The notes under the pieces: generated by a model
The model's input: only the letters and a program-made list of their open reading frames with translations
Database searches by the model: none
Told to the model about the DNA's origin: nothing
Source of the DNA: Aliishimia sp965656085
GTDB taxonomy: Bacteria > Pseudomonadota > Alphaproteobacteria > Rhodobacterales > Rhodobacteraceae
Reading direction: 5' to 3'
Length of the DNA: 64,000 bases
Assembly (NCBI GenBank): GCA_965656085.1
Contig: CBFHJA010000020.1
Span: forward strand, 1-64,000
Translations under genes and position numbers: made by a program
Shown: positions 43,015-55,900 of the stretch, piece after piece
Layout of the letters: each line of letters begins with the position of its first letter
Position numbering within the stretch: position 1 is the stretch's first letter

Positions 43015-43809
43015 TTATTGGCCGGCCGGGTTCAGCGTGCACCGCGCGCCCGCCAGAATGGAGCCGTCGGGGTTGGGCAGCGTCAGTCGCAGCCCGAAGG
43101 TGCCGGTTGCGGCGTCAAGAACCGGGTCGATCACGTCGAGGGTCGCCTGCCGTGTCCGACCATCCTCCAGTGTGACGGTCAGCCTGTCGCCGGGGGTGAG
43201 TTTGCTGCGTTCGGAGGTCGGGAAGTAGCTCTCCACATAGAGCGTGTCGAGTTCTGCAAGCCGCAGGATTGGGGTCTGCTCGGTATAGACTTCGCCCGGA
43301 GACATGAAGCGCTCGGTCACAACGGCGTCAAAGGGCGCCCGGATGCGTTTGCGTTCGAGCGCGGCCTGCGCGGCTTTCAGCTCCTCTTGGGCCAATGCAT
43401 TGTCAAACCTTGCCTTTTCCGCCTCGATCCGCGCTACCTCATAGGCCAGTTCGGCCTCTTCGAGATCGTCGGCAACGGTCAGCCCACGGTCGTCGAGCAG
43501 ACGGAGGCGGTCTGCCTTCAGCTTTGCGCTGGCCGCGCGTACGGTGGCAAGGCGCAGGTCGGTATCGTCCTGCACGACAAGCTCGGCCCGGGCGATGCGG
43601 GCCCGCTCTTCGCTGGCCTCGAACTCCGCAAGAACCTGACCGGCCCGGACGGCATCGCTGCGGTCCACGTGAATCTGGGCGACAACCCCGGTTGCGTTGG
43701 CACCGAGATCGACGGTGGACTTGCTGGTGATGATGCAGTCCCGGGCCATTGCCGGGGCGGCGAGGGCTCCCAGAACCAGGGCCATAAGGGCGAGTCGGTG
43801 TGCGTGCAT
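43015..43809 (-). CDS. HlyD-family periplasmic adaptor (membrane fusion protein)
   Basis: A 264-residue exported protein with a Sec signal (ALMALVLGALAAPAMA, cut near residue 22). It then has a biotinyl-lipoyl half motif (VDLGANATGVVAQIHVDRSDAVRAGQVLAEF), a coiled-coil hairpin (about 75-155, rich in A/E/R/L), the returning half (RIRAPFDAVVTERFMSPGEVY) and a short beta-barrel end. This is the adaptor of type I secretion or RND efflux, but short and without an inner-membrane or ATPase partner beside it. It is divergent from the giant LEPR-XLL gene, so a role in exporting that product is possible. Confidence 0.82.
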   Translation of the reverse strand: MHAHRLALMALVLGALAAPAMARDCIITSKSTVDLGANATGVVAQIHVDRSDAVRAGQVLAEFEASEERARIARAELVVQDDTDLRLATVRAASAKLKADRLRLLDDRGLTVADDLEEAELAYEVARIEAEKARFDNALAQEELKAAQAALERKRIRAPFDAVVTERFMSPGEVYTEQTPILRLAELDTLYVESYFPTSERSKLTPGDRLTVTLEDGRTRQATLDVIDPVLDAATGTFGLRLTLPNPDGSILAGARCTLNPAGQ

Positions 43810-43965
43810 GGGTGTGATCCGTTGCGTCAGGGCTCGTATTTAGCATAGAGCCCGGTTCTCATGGCGAATTTTCATTTTGACTAAATACTTTCGCTTTGAC
43901 AATCTTGCTGCATTCGGGGGGTCGGAATTTTGGAAACCTCTTTATTTTTTTCCGGGTAGCTGGGT

Positions 43966-46900
43966 ATGACCAGACATGACCGCAAGCTCAGGCAGCGTAC
44001 CGCGCGCCTGCGCAACAGCATTTCCGGGCGTGTGCTCGCAGAAGTGTTGGAGCCGCGCGTCCTGTTGTCGGCCGATCTTTTCCCCATCGCCGGCACCATC
44101 TCCGCGCCCGGCGAGGAAGACCGCTATGCCATCACCCTGTCCGATCCCGCCCGCGTCACCTTCGACTCGCTGAGCAACTCCGAACTCACATGGGTTCTGC
44201 AAGGCCCTGACGGGACCGACATCCGGCGCGACTTCGACACCAGCGACGGGCGCTATCGGGGCACCGCGCCCGTCATTGACATGATGCGTGGAGACTACAC
44301 ACTCACGGTCTCGGGACAGGGCGGCCAGACCGGTGACTACGCGTTCCAGCTCAAGGACCTCGCGGACGCCGAGGCGCTCACCGAGAACACGCCAACCACG
44401 GCAACCCTGCCGACCGGGCGGGAGACCGAGATCTTTACCTTCACGGCGGAGGCCGGTCAGTCGGTGTTTCTCGATTTCAGCGAGGACACCGACCAGACCC
44501 TTGGCACATGGGCGTTGCTGGATGAGCTTGGGACCGTTCTGGACAGTGACACGCAGCTGCGTCAGGAACGTGTCGACTTGACCCGTTCGGGCACTTACAC
44601 GCTGCTCATAGAAGGGCCGGTGACGGGCGATGCGCCCGCCAGCGCCACGTTCCAGGTCTCGCTCAGCGATACGTTTGGCTTCGAGTACACCGCAGGGACT
44701 GAGGCCAGCGGCCAATTTGCGGCCATCGGTGACCGGCACATCCACCGCTTCACGGTCGGGGCTGACGCGGATTTTGCGCTCAGCGGAACCCAGCCGAACT
44801 GGACGCTCGACTGGCAATTGCGCGGCCCGAATGGCGAGATTGGCGACGGGTCCGGTCTGTTCCCCGCGAACACCGCGCCGCAAACCTTTTCGCTGGAGGC
44901 CGGCGACTACGTGCTCATCGTGGAAGGGCGGGATGAAAGCCTGCCCTCCTATACCTTCACCCTCAGCGAGACGGGCCCGTTCTCCGGCACCGCGACGGAT
45001 ATCACCGCGACTGCGCAGAGCGTGGGCGATGTGCTGGAGGCCGAACTGCTGCGCGCCGGTGAATTGCGGCGGTTCGATTTCACGCTGACCGCGCCGCAAG
45101 CGTTGCGCTTCGAGGCTTTGTCGGCGAACGCGAACGCGTCGATGGAGCTCTACACCGAGACGGGCCAGCTCTACACGCTTGCGTCGCTCAACCCGTCGAG
45201 CGCATTTTTCAACCGGATCGAGGTTCAGCCGGGAACCTATTCGCTTCTCGTGCGGGCCAAGGTCGACAATGCCGGGCAGGTGAAGATGCGGCTGGTGGAT
45301 GACGATCAGGTCACGTCGCATGACCCGGCGACCGGTCCCTTTGTGGCTGTGCTGGATGAGACCGCCGCGCAACAGAATTTCTCCATCGAGCTGCGCTCCG
45401 GTGACCGGCTGTTCGTCGATCCGCAAGGTGGCATTGCCACTGCCGGGCGCGCGGATTTGTCGCTTTGGCGGGTCTACGATCCGCTCGGGCGGGAAATCAT
45501 CGACATCTGGTCCGGCGATTTCGGCCACGAGGTCGCAACCGCAGCGATGGACGGCACCTATGTGATCACCGTGCGGCGCCCCTCGAACGCGGTCATCACG
45601 CAGCAGACAGCGCTGATCCGTGTCGAGAACCCCACGGTGCAGCCGCTCACGCTCGGGCAGAGCTATGCGGTGGACGTGGCCTCGCCGGGGCAGGTGTTCG
45701 ATTATACGTTCACCCTCGACGCGCCCGCGCAGGTTCTGTTCGATTACCTGCGCACCGATAGCCAGTATGGCGACTTGCGCTACAGCATCCTCGACCGCGA
45801 TCGGGCGCTGGTCAGCGGCTCTGGCCTCTATCTGCGCGATGTGGACGACAACCTGCATGACCTGCCATCGGGTGCATACACTTTGCGGCTTTTCGGAAAC
45901 CGGGACGGCACCGGCCAGGCCGAATTCCGTTTGCTGTCGGTCAGCGACGTGGCCCCGACTGCGCTTGGAGCCCGCCTGACAGGCACGCTCGATCCGGGCG
46001 GGCAGGCGCTGATCGTTGCGGTGGAGGCGGAGGCGGGGAGCCGGGTCGGCATCGACGTGAATGCGCTCAGCGGCGGCAATACCTTCTACAACATCCGAAC
46101 GCAGTTTCTCGATCCGCTGGGCAGGCATCTGGGCAATGGCTCCATTGAGGCGGGCGACTCTTTCTTCGAGGCTGCGCAAACGGGCCGCTACCTGATCCTG
46201 ATCGACGCGCAGGCGGGTCAATCGTTGCCAGTCGATTATGACTTTACGCTGCTCGATGTGCCGCTGGAGGAGAAGACCTTGACGGTGGGGGCGGCGGTGA
46301 CCGACCAAATCACCGTCCCGTTTGGCCAGATCCGGTACAGCCTGACGCTCGACACGGAAACCGATCTTCTGCTCGATCAGATCTCCGCGTCGCCTGCGCA
46401 ATATACAATTTTCGATGCGAATGGCACGGAGCTTGATTTCGGCACGCGCTCACTCAACACGTGGGACCCGCCGGCGCGGCTGACACGGCTCGGAGCGGGC
46501 ACTTATAGCATCGTGGTGTCGGGCAGCGGCAATGCCACGCCGGACCTGAACTTCACGCTGCGCGATCTGTCTCAGGCAACGCCGCTTCCCATTGATACCG
46601 TGACGACAGTGACCGGCGAGGGTCCTGCGACCGTCTACAGCTTCGAGGCGCAGGCCGATGATACGCTGTTTTTCGACTACCAGACCGGAACCGGAACCGG
46701 CGGCTGGGTGCTGCTGGATCCGACAGGGGCGGTGATTTTCAACACGCGCAACACGTCCGACCATTTCCTCGAACTCAGCCAACCGGGCACCTACACGCTC
46801 ATCGTCGACCGTGCGCCGACCTCGGATGACGCGTTCTCCACCACGTTCCGGGTGACGCAGCCCACTGTGACCCGCAAGCCGATTGCCGTCGGCGATGCGG

Positions 46901-49900
46901 TGGCGGACACGCTCGCGGCACCGCGCGACCGGATGGAATATAGCCTGTCGCTCGCCGAGGCTAGCGAGCTTTATCTCGATACACGGGTCAATTCGGCGGA
47001 AATCCAGTGGCAGCTTCTGGATGCGGCGGGCAATGCGGTCACACCCCTGCTTGCGATAAACAGCTACACGGTGTCTGAGCGGCTTCTGCGTCTCGCGCCG
47101 GGGGATTACACGCTGGTGATGCAGGGTCTGGGCGACTACTTTGGCCCGCTCGAATTTGCCTTGATCGACACCGCCACGGCGATCCCGCTCGTGGACAACA
47201 CCGCCACGGGGGTGCGATCGATCTCGCCGTCGGATGCGGATGATCTGTTCACGTGGGACGGGCAGGCCGGTGACATCATCGAGCTGGATGCCCTGATCAA
47301 TGTGGGGAACAAGACTCTAACGATCATCGCCCCCTCGGGGGCAACGGCCGCCTATTTCGGTTCGCTGCAGGATATCAGCGCGCTGACGCTGCGCGAGACC
47401 GGGCGCTATCTGTTCGTGCTTCAGGGTTGGTTGACCAATACGTCCGAGGACTACAGCCACGCCTTCGTGGTGCGAAAGACCGGCACCGCGCCTGCCGAAA
47501 CGCTCATCGGCGAAGAGATCGCGCTTGGCGAGACCGTGACGGGGGCCACAGCTGCGGCGAACACGCCTGTCAATTACCGCCTCACATTGACCGAACGAAG
47601 CTACCTTGTGCTCGACGGGCAGACCTCGAACATAGGGCTGACGCTGACGAGCTCCGATCCGTTGGGGCGCGTTCTCGAGCCGACCGATCTGCGCAAGCGG
47701 ATCGATGCGACCTTCAACATGACCGCGGACCGCACCGCGCGGCAGGTGGTGGAGCTTGGGCCGGGCGAGTATCAGGTCTCGGTCTCTAGCACGGCGGAGA
47801 CGGCGGGCTATGCGTTCCGGCTGCTCGATCTGGACAGCGGGACGCCCTTGACCCCGGGCACACCGCTGGAGTTGACCCTCGATCCCGCCAACCGGATGCA
47901 TGTCATCACCGTCCCGGCCACGGCAGGCGAGGTGGTGCAACTGACCATGGGCGTGGATGGGGATTTTCAGGACTGGCTGATCCTCGATCCGTTGGGGCGA
48001 AAGGTGGAGGATGGGACAGTCTTGTCCGCGCTCAGCTTTGTTGCGGGGGTTTCGGGCGATTACACGCTGCTGATCGACGGGCGCGTCGGAAATACCGTGC
48101 CGCGCAATGTGACGGTCAGCCGGGATGGCGGCGTCATTCCGATCCAGACCGGCGAGGTGGTCACGACAAACCTCCAAGCCAACGGCGCCACGGGGTATTT
48201 CTCGCTCACGCTGGACAGCGCAACACTTCTCTACATGGATTTGCGCAACACATCCGGCGCGGCGCGCTGGACGGTTCGGGACGAGACCGGGCGGGAAATC
48301 GAGGCGAACGTGCCCGGCGAGCGCTTCTTCTACGCCCCTGCGGGCACGTTGAGCCTGACATTCTGGACCTCCGGTGGCCTTGGCGAGGACTACACGTTCC
48401 GGGTTGTGGACGTCTTTGCGCAATCGACCGAGATCGACGTCGACACGGAGGTCTCGTTCAACCTGCCGGTCGCAACCGACATCAAGGCGTTTCATTTCGA
48501 GGGCGTGGCCGGTCAGGAGGTGCGCTTCGATCTCGGCACGATCTCGCAATCGTCGTTCGGGTCATCGTATTACATGATCGACCCGACAGGACGGGTGATC
48601 CGGCAGGGCTCGTTCGACAATTTCGATCTCACACCGCTGGAACATGACGGCCGGTATGCGCTGGTTCTCGTCCCGCCTGCGGGGCGCAGCGGCGATCTGG
48701 ATGTCACCTTCACCTTGCGCAGCCATGCCGAAGTGCGCCGTGATTTGGCCTATGGCGAGCGGGTGCGCGAGATGCTGCCCGACGTGGGCGGGTTTCTGCG
48801 CTACGATTTTACCAAGAGCGACGATGGCGAAGTGTATTTCGACAGCCTCGTCAATGACAGCTCGCTGCGCTGGCGCCTAATCGACAGTCGCAACCAGACC
48901 GTTTCCGACCATAATTTTGCAGAAGACCGCGGGCTCACATCGCGCGTATTCCTCGCGGCGGGCGCGTATCAGCTTTTGGTCTATGACACCGCCGATGACG
49001 TGCCCGAAGCAGCGTTCCGGCTGCTTGAGTTTGCCTCGCTTCCGCAAATCACGCCGGGTCAGCCCATCGTCGCGGAGCTTGATCCGGGTACGCTCACCCG
49101 GGGGTTCCGGTTCGACGGTGTCGCCGGGCAACGGTTTTTCGCCGATGTCAGCCTTGGGGCCTCAAGCCCGGTCAGTTGGCGTCTGATCGCGCCGTCTGGA
49201 AAACCGGTGTTCGAGACGTACCCGGTCGGAGATATCGCGGCCTTCGAGCTTGCCGAGACCGGCACGTATGTCCTTCTCTTCGAAGGTCTGGTGAGCAATG
49301 CCACGCCACAGCGGATACGGGCAAATCTGCTCGAAACACCGACGCGGGCGGATGTGGTTGCGGCCTCCACGCCGCGCGCCGCGCCCGATCTCGTGGCGCG
49401 GGCGATCAGCGTGGCGGCGGCGGGTCCGGTGCAGGCCGGTGCGCCGGTGACTGTGAGTTGGGACGTGGAAAATACCGGGGAGGCGCCCGCGCCGGTCACG
49501 CGAGACCGGGTGATCCTGCGCCGCGCTGATACCGGCGAGATCGTTGGGCTCGCGGTGACACCTGAGGCCAGCGGGCCGCTGGTCCCCGGCGCGACGCTCT
49601 CGCGTCAGGTGTCGTTGCGCCTGCCGAGCGGGGCCTTGGGAAGCGGTGATCTGATCGCGGAGATCGAGGTCGATATCGCCAATGACGCGAATGAGCGCGA
49701 TGGCGGGATCGCCCCCGAGCAAAACAACATCGCGACCTTTGCCTTCACCTCCCTGACCGATCTGCTCCCCGACCTGATCGCGCGCGATCTTACTGTCTCG
49801 CCCGCGTCGGGCTGGGAGGCGGGCGAGAGCGTGACGATCTCCTGGGTCACCGAAAACGCCGGGGAGGCGCCCGTCAGCGCCGATTTCGCCGAGCAACTGC

Positions 49901-52900
49901 GTGTACGCAACGGCAGCGCGTCCGGTGATCCGGTTTTCGTGCTCGAAACCCTGCCCTATGGCGTGGCGCAAGATGGGATCATCGGGGTCGGCGAGAGCCG
50001 CGCGCGGAGCGTCACGGTGACATGGCCCGAGAGCGCCAATCTGGGTGTTGGCGAGATTCTCTTCGATGTGATCACCGATCTCGACCAGACCGTGCCGGAA
50101 AGCAACGAGGACGGGACCGGTGAGATCAACAATACGCTGGTTTATGCCCAGGACAACGCGCCTGACGTGATCGTAGAGGCCCTGACGGTGCAGCAAACCG
50201 GGCTGGAGGCGGGCGATCAGGTCACGATCACGTGGCAGGTCCGCAATCAGGGCTCGACCAGTACGCCGAACGGCTGGAATGACCGGGTGCGGCTCTACAA
50301 TGAGACCGTCCGGACCTATGTGCTCCAGCAAGACATTCCGTTCGAGCTTGGTGATGAAGGCGCGTTGGCGCCGGGCGAGGTCCGGGACCGCAGTTTCACG
50401 TTTCACTTGCCCGAGGGGCTGACCGGGGCCGGCAGCTTCTGGTTCGATGTGCAACTCGATGTCTGGCCAACAAATCTGCGCGAGCTCAATCCGGCGGGCG
50501 ATGCCGAAGCGAATAACCGGGCCGTTGTGTTTTTCGACGCCGCTGCGCGCACCTATCCCGATCTGCAAGTGGCGGGGCTTGTCGTCACGGGCCAGGCGCA
50601 GGCCGGAGCGCCTCTGGCATTGTCATGGGAGGTCACCAATGCCGGGCCGGAGGACGCGGGAACGCGCAGCGATCAGGTGATCCTGAGCCGGGACGATGTC
50701 ATCGGGAACAACGACGATATCGTGCTTGGAACGCTGGATGCAGACGCGCTCGCGGCCGGGGCCTCGCGGACCGAAAGCCTGCAAGTGAGCCTGCCGGACA
50801 CGCTGACGGGCGACTACACGCTCGCGATCCGGGTGGATTCCGCGGGCGTGGTCGAAGAGGGAAGCGACGAGGGCAATAACGAGGCCCGCACGTCCCTGAG
50901 CGTCAGCGCGAGCCTGCAACCCGATCTGCGGGTGGAAGCGGTGACCGGGCCCATTGTCGGCAGTTGGGAAGAGAGTGTCAGCATCACGTGGCGCGTGGGC
51001 AATGACGGGCTGGAGGTCGCTGGCGGCGCGTGGTCTGACGAGGTCTACCTGTCGCGCGACCGGGTGCTGGATCAGGCTGACCAACTGCTTGTGGCGCGTA
51101 CGCAAAGTGACGCGCTTGCGCCGGGGGCGTCCTATACCGCCAGCGCCGATGTGCAGATCCCGGGGGGGATCACCGGGACATTCTACCTGATCGTGGTCAC
51201 GGACAGTGGCGCGGTCGTTGCTGAAGGGGCGAATGAGGCGAACAACACCGGGGCGACGCTGGAGCCGTTGACGATTTCGGCGCGTCCGACCCCCGATCTC
51301 GTGGTCTCAGACATCGCCGCGCCGGCCAATGTCTCGCCGGGTGCGCCGTTCGAGATCAGCTGGCAGGTGGAGAATATCGGCGAGGCCGAGGCCCGCGCGC
51401 CCTTCGTGGACGGGGTGTACCTCACCCAGACAGGCACGCTGAGCGGCGCGCGGTATCTGGGCGAGGTGACCCGGCTCTCGGCACTAGCGCCGGGTGAGCG
51501 CTACGAGGGCAGTCGGACGGCGACGATGCCGGTGCTGGCCGATGGTGACTGGCGCATTCTGGTCATCACCGATTTCCGGAGCCAAGTCTATGAGCAGGAG
51601 CGCGAAGAGAATACCCGCGTCGATGACGAGAGCCTGACCCTGAGCACGCCCGATCTGGTGGTGACGAATTTCTCCGCCGCCGAGACTGCGGCCTCCGGCG
51701 ATGTGCTGACTTTGAGCTGGACCGTGTCGAACCAAGGCGGCGGGGTTGCTCTTGGCGGTCGGGTGGACCGCATCTACCTGTCGCGGGACGGCGCCGTCGA
51801 TGGCGGTGATCTGCTCTTGCACAAACGCAGCGCGGGGCTGCTCGATCCCGGCACGGGCGAGACCTTCACGCAGGATGTGATCCTGCCCATCGGAGCCAGT
51901 GGCGCCTACCAACTTCTGCTTGTGACCGATGCGACGGACACGGTCGAGGAGAAGGCCGGGGAGGACAATAATGCGGCGGCGCGCGATCTTGGGGTGACGC
52001 TCTCGCCGCATAGCGATCTGGCGGTGAGCGATGTGACGGCGCCCGCGCTCACCGTGGCCGACCCGGCGGTGATCACGGTCGGTTGGACGGTGAGCAATGT
52101 TGGCGGGGAGGTGGGGCGCGAGACCGGCTGGACGGATCGGGTGATGGCCTCGCGCGACGATGTGATCGGCGATGGCGACGACTTCGTGCTTGGGGAGTAT
52201 GAACGGTTCGGGCGGCTTGCCGCTGGCGCGTCCTACATCCGCAGCGAGCAGATCAGCCTGCCGCCGGGCTTCTCTGAGCGGCTCCGCATCTATGTGGCGG
52301 CCGATGCCAGCGATGAGGTCTTCGAGAACGGCCTCAAGGACAACAATACAGCAGAGGTGGCGCATCCGGTCGACATCGCCCGTGCGCCCTTCTCTGATCT
52401 GACCGTCACTTCCATTGCCGCCGGGGCGGCGGTGCTCAGCGGCACCGATCTGGAGGTATCCTGGACTGTGCGCAATGACGGGATTGGGGCCACAGACCGG
52501 GCGACCTGGACCGATCGGGTGATCCTGTCGCGCAACCCCGATGGGTCGGGTGCGCTGGTGACCGAGTATTACGAGCATTTGGGTTTTCTGGCGCAAGGCG
52601 ACAGCTATACGCGCACCGGCACGGTCCGCATCCCCGATGGCACAGATGGCACCGTCTATGTCCGGGTCGAGACCGGCGGCCCCTATGAATTCATCTATAC
52701 CGATAACAACCGCTCCACCATCGAGGCGGTCACGGTCGCGCTCGCGCCCTCCGCCGATCTTCAGGTCGCCGAGATCGCCACCTTCGAGGAGGCCGAGGAA
52801 GGCGAGGAGATCGACATCGCATGGCGCGTTGTGAACGCGGGCCTTGCAGCAACGGATACCAGTTGGAATGATGCCGCCTTCCTTGTCTCGGTCGATGGCT

Positions 52901-55900
52901 CGCAGCCGAGCATTTATCTGGGCCGGTTTGGCAACGATAAGGTGCTGGAGCCCGGCGAGAGCTATCAGCGCACCGAGCGCGTCACGCTACCGGCCAAGAT
53001 CGAAGGGGCCTACCGGCTCGAAATCGTCACCGATATCGACAACACGGTGTTCGAGAACGGGGTGGCGGAGGACAATAACCGCGCCGCCGATGATCGCCCG
53101 ATTACGGTTGCGCTGAAGCCGCGTCCGAACCTGACCGTGGCGTCGGTCGTGGTGGCGCCGAACGTGGCCGCCGGTGGCAGCCTGTCGGTCGATTTCGAGG
53201 TTCTGAACCAAGGCGCGGTCGAGGCAACCGGAGACTGGACCGACCGGGTCTACCTGTCTCTGGACGACAAGCTGTCCTCCGACGACGTTCTTATCAGTGA
53301 GACCGGCAACCCGCTGGCGCTGGCCAATGGCGAGCGCTACGCGATCACGAGCGCGGTGGGCACGGTGCCGCTGCGCTGGTCCGGGGATGCCTATGTGCTG
53401 GTCTCGACCGATGCGCGGGGCAACGTGGACGAGTACCCGTTCGAGAGCGACAATGTGCGTGCCGAGCGGTTCACGGTGACGGGCCTGCCGCGTCCCGATC
53501 TGGTCACGAGCGATGTGGTCGCGCCGAGCCAGGCGGTCTACGGCTCCGAGGTCGAGCTGCGCTACACGGTGACGAACCTTGGGGCGGGCGCGACGCTTAC
53601 GGACACATGGCGCGATACGATCTGGATCGCGCGGGATGCGCGCCGTCCGAACACCGCCGAATTTGCCGATATCGCCGGGGCCGACTTCCTAAAGGGCAAC
53701 TCCGCGCGGCTCCTGACCACCGTGACCCATACCGGTACGCTGGAGGTTGGCGAGAGCTACGAGATGACCGTGCGGGTGACGATCCCCGCCGACCTGCCAA
53801 GCGGGACCTATTTCCTGACGCCATGGTCCGACAGCTATGACGTGGTGCAGGAAGACACGCTCGCGATAAACATTAACCCGGACGATCCGAACGCCTTCGA
53901 CAACAACAATTACAAGGGCCGCCAGATCGAGGTTCTGGGCTTCGAGCCGGTGCTGCCGGACCTTGTGGTGCGCGATGTGACGTCCGAGGGGCCGGTAACA
54001 GCGGGAGATGGTCCGCTCAGAGTCAGTTGGACGGTCGAGAACGAGGGGCTGATCGAGACCGGGGCCACGGGTTGGGTGGACCGGGTTTATCTGTCGGACA
54101 AGCCGACGCTTGGCACGTTCGGGGAAACCCTTTGGTATCTGGGCGATGTGCGCCGTGAAGGCGGGCTCGGGGCCGGGCAGAGCTACTCTGAGACCCGCAG
54201 CTTCGATCTGCCGCCCTCGGCGCAGGGCCAGTATGTCCATGTGATCACCGATGCCTCGGTGCGCGGACGGCAGGCGGTGGTCGAGGACGATGAGGGCAAC
54301 AACGTCGCGAGCGGCGCGGCGGATGTGCTCGGCGCGCCTGCCGATCTGCGGGTTATTGCCGTTGCCGCGTCCGAGGGCACGCGCTCTGGTGAGACCGCGC
54401 AGGTCACCTGGACCGTGGAGAATGTCGGCGGGCCGGTCTGGGAGGGCACCGAATACTGGGCGGATTCGATCTGGCTGTCGCGCGATCCGGTGTTCGACCG
54501 CAACCGCGCCACCTTCCTCAAGACCGTGGTGCGCAGCAACACGGGCGGGCTGGCGGCGGGCGGGCTTTACACCGAGACCGCCGAGGTGACGCTGCCGCCG
54601 GGCAGCGATGGGGCATATTACCTGCATGTGGCGACGGATGTGGGCGGCTTCTCGGCGCTGCCGAACAGCGAATTGACCTCTGGCAACGCCCTCAACACCC
54701 GGAGTTTCTACCGCAGCACCGTGTACGAGACCGAAGACGATCCCACCGGCAATCTCGGGCGCGGCACGATCTCGGTGACCTATGCCGAGCCCGATCTGGT
54801 GGTCGGCAACCTGTCCGTGCCAGCCGATGCGGCCAGTGGCGGGCAGGTTCCGGTGACGTTTACGGTCACCAACCAAGGCACCCGCGAGACCCGCGAGAGC
54901 GTCTGGCATGACCGGGTGTTCCTGTCGCGGGATGGCTCGCTCGACCGGCAGGATTACATGCTTGGCGAGTTCCGGCGCGTGGGCAGTCTGGCGGCGGGTG
55001 AGAGCTATGACGTGCAGCTTTTGCTCGATATCCCGCTGGGGCTGTCGGGGGACTTTACGCTGATCGTCGAGACCGACACCACGTCGGATGAGGGCTACAC
55101 ATGGCGCCCCTCGACGATCCGCCCGGACCTGCTGGGGCTCCGGGCCACCAATGACGCGGTTCCCGAGTTTGCCGATGAGGGCAACAACCGGGTGAGCACG
55201 GGCCTTGCGATCACCGCAGGCGCGAGCCCTGATCTGCGTATTGAGGCCCTGACGATCCCGCAGCGGGCCGTGGTCGGGCAGAGCTTCGATCTCAGCTACG
55301 AGGTGCGCAATGCCGGGGCGCGCGCGACCGATAGTGGCTGGCGCGATCTGATCTATATCTCGCGGGACGAAACCCTCGATCCGCGCCGTGATTTCTATCT
55401 CGGGTTCCGGGATCATACGGTGGCGCTGGAGGCCGGGGCCGCGACCAGCGTTTCCGCGTCCTTGACCCTGCCGCGCGGGATCGAAGGGTCATATTTCGTC
55501 TTCGTGGTCACCGATCCCACCTCCAGCCGCGACCCGTTCGGGGCGGTCTTCGAGGGCGGGGCAGATGAGAATATCCGCTCGGCGGATCAACCGCTTCTGA
55601 TCGAGCAGACCCCGCCGGTTGATCTGGTGGCCACAGATGTAACCGTGACGGGCGGGACCAGCACGGGCGGCACGATCACGGTGGATTGGACCGTGACCAA
55701 TACGTCCGATCTGGTCGATGCGGAGGGCCGCTGGACGGACGCGGTGTATCTGTCACGCGACGGGGACTGGGATATCGAGGACATATTCCTTGGCCGGTTC
55801 AGCCATGACGGGGGGCTGGCGCGCGGGGCGGCGGTGGATGCCAGCCTGCAAACAACGATGCCGGTCGTGCCGGATGGCGCGTGGCGTGTGATCGTGCGCA

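Noticed and set aside
43877..43905. TTGACT with CAATCT as promoter of the giant gene
   Set aside because: The -35 is fair and the spacing is 17 bp, but the -10 matches poorly; a second TTGACA at 43896 has no -10 either.
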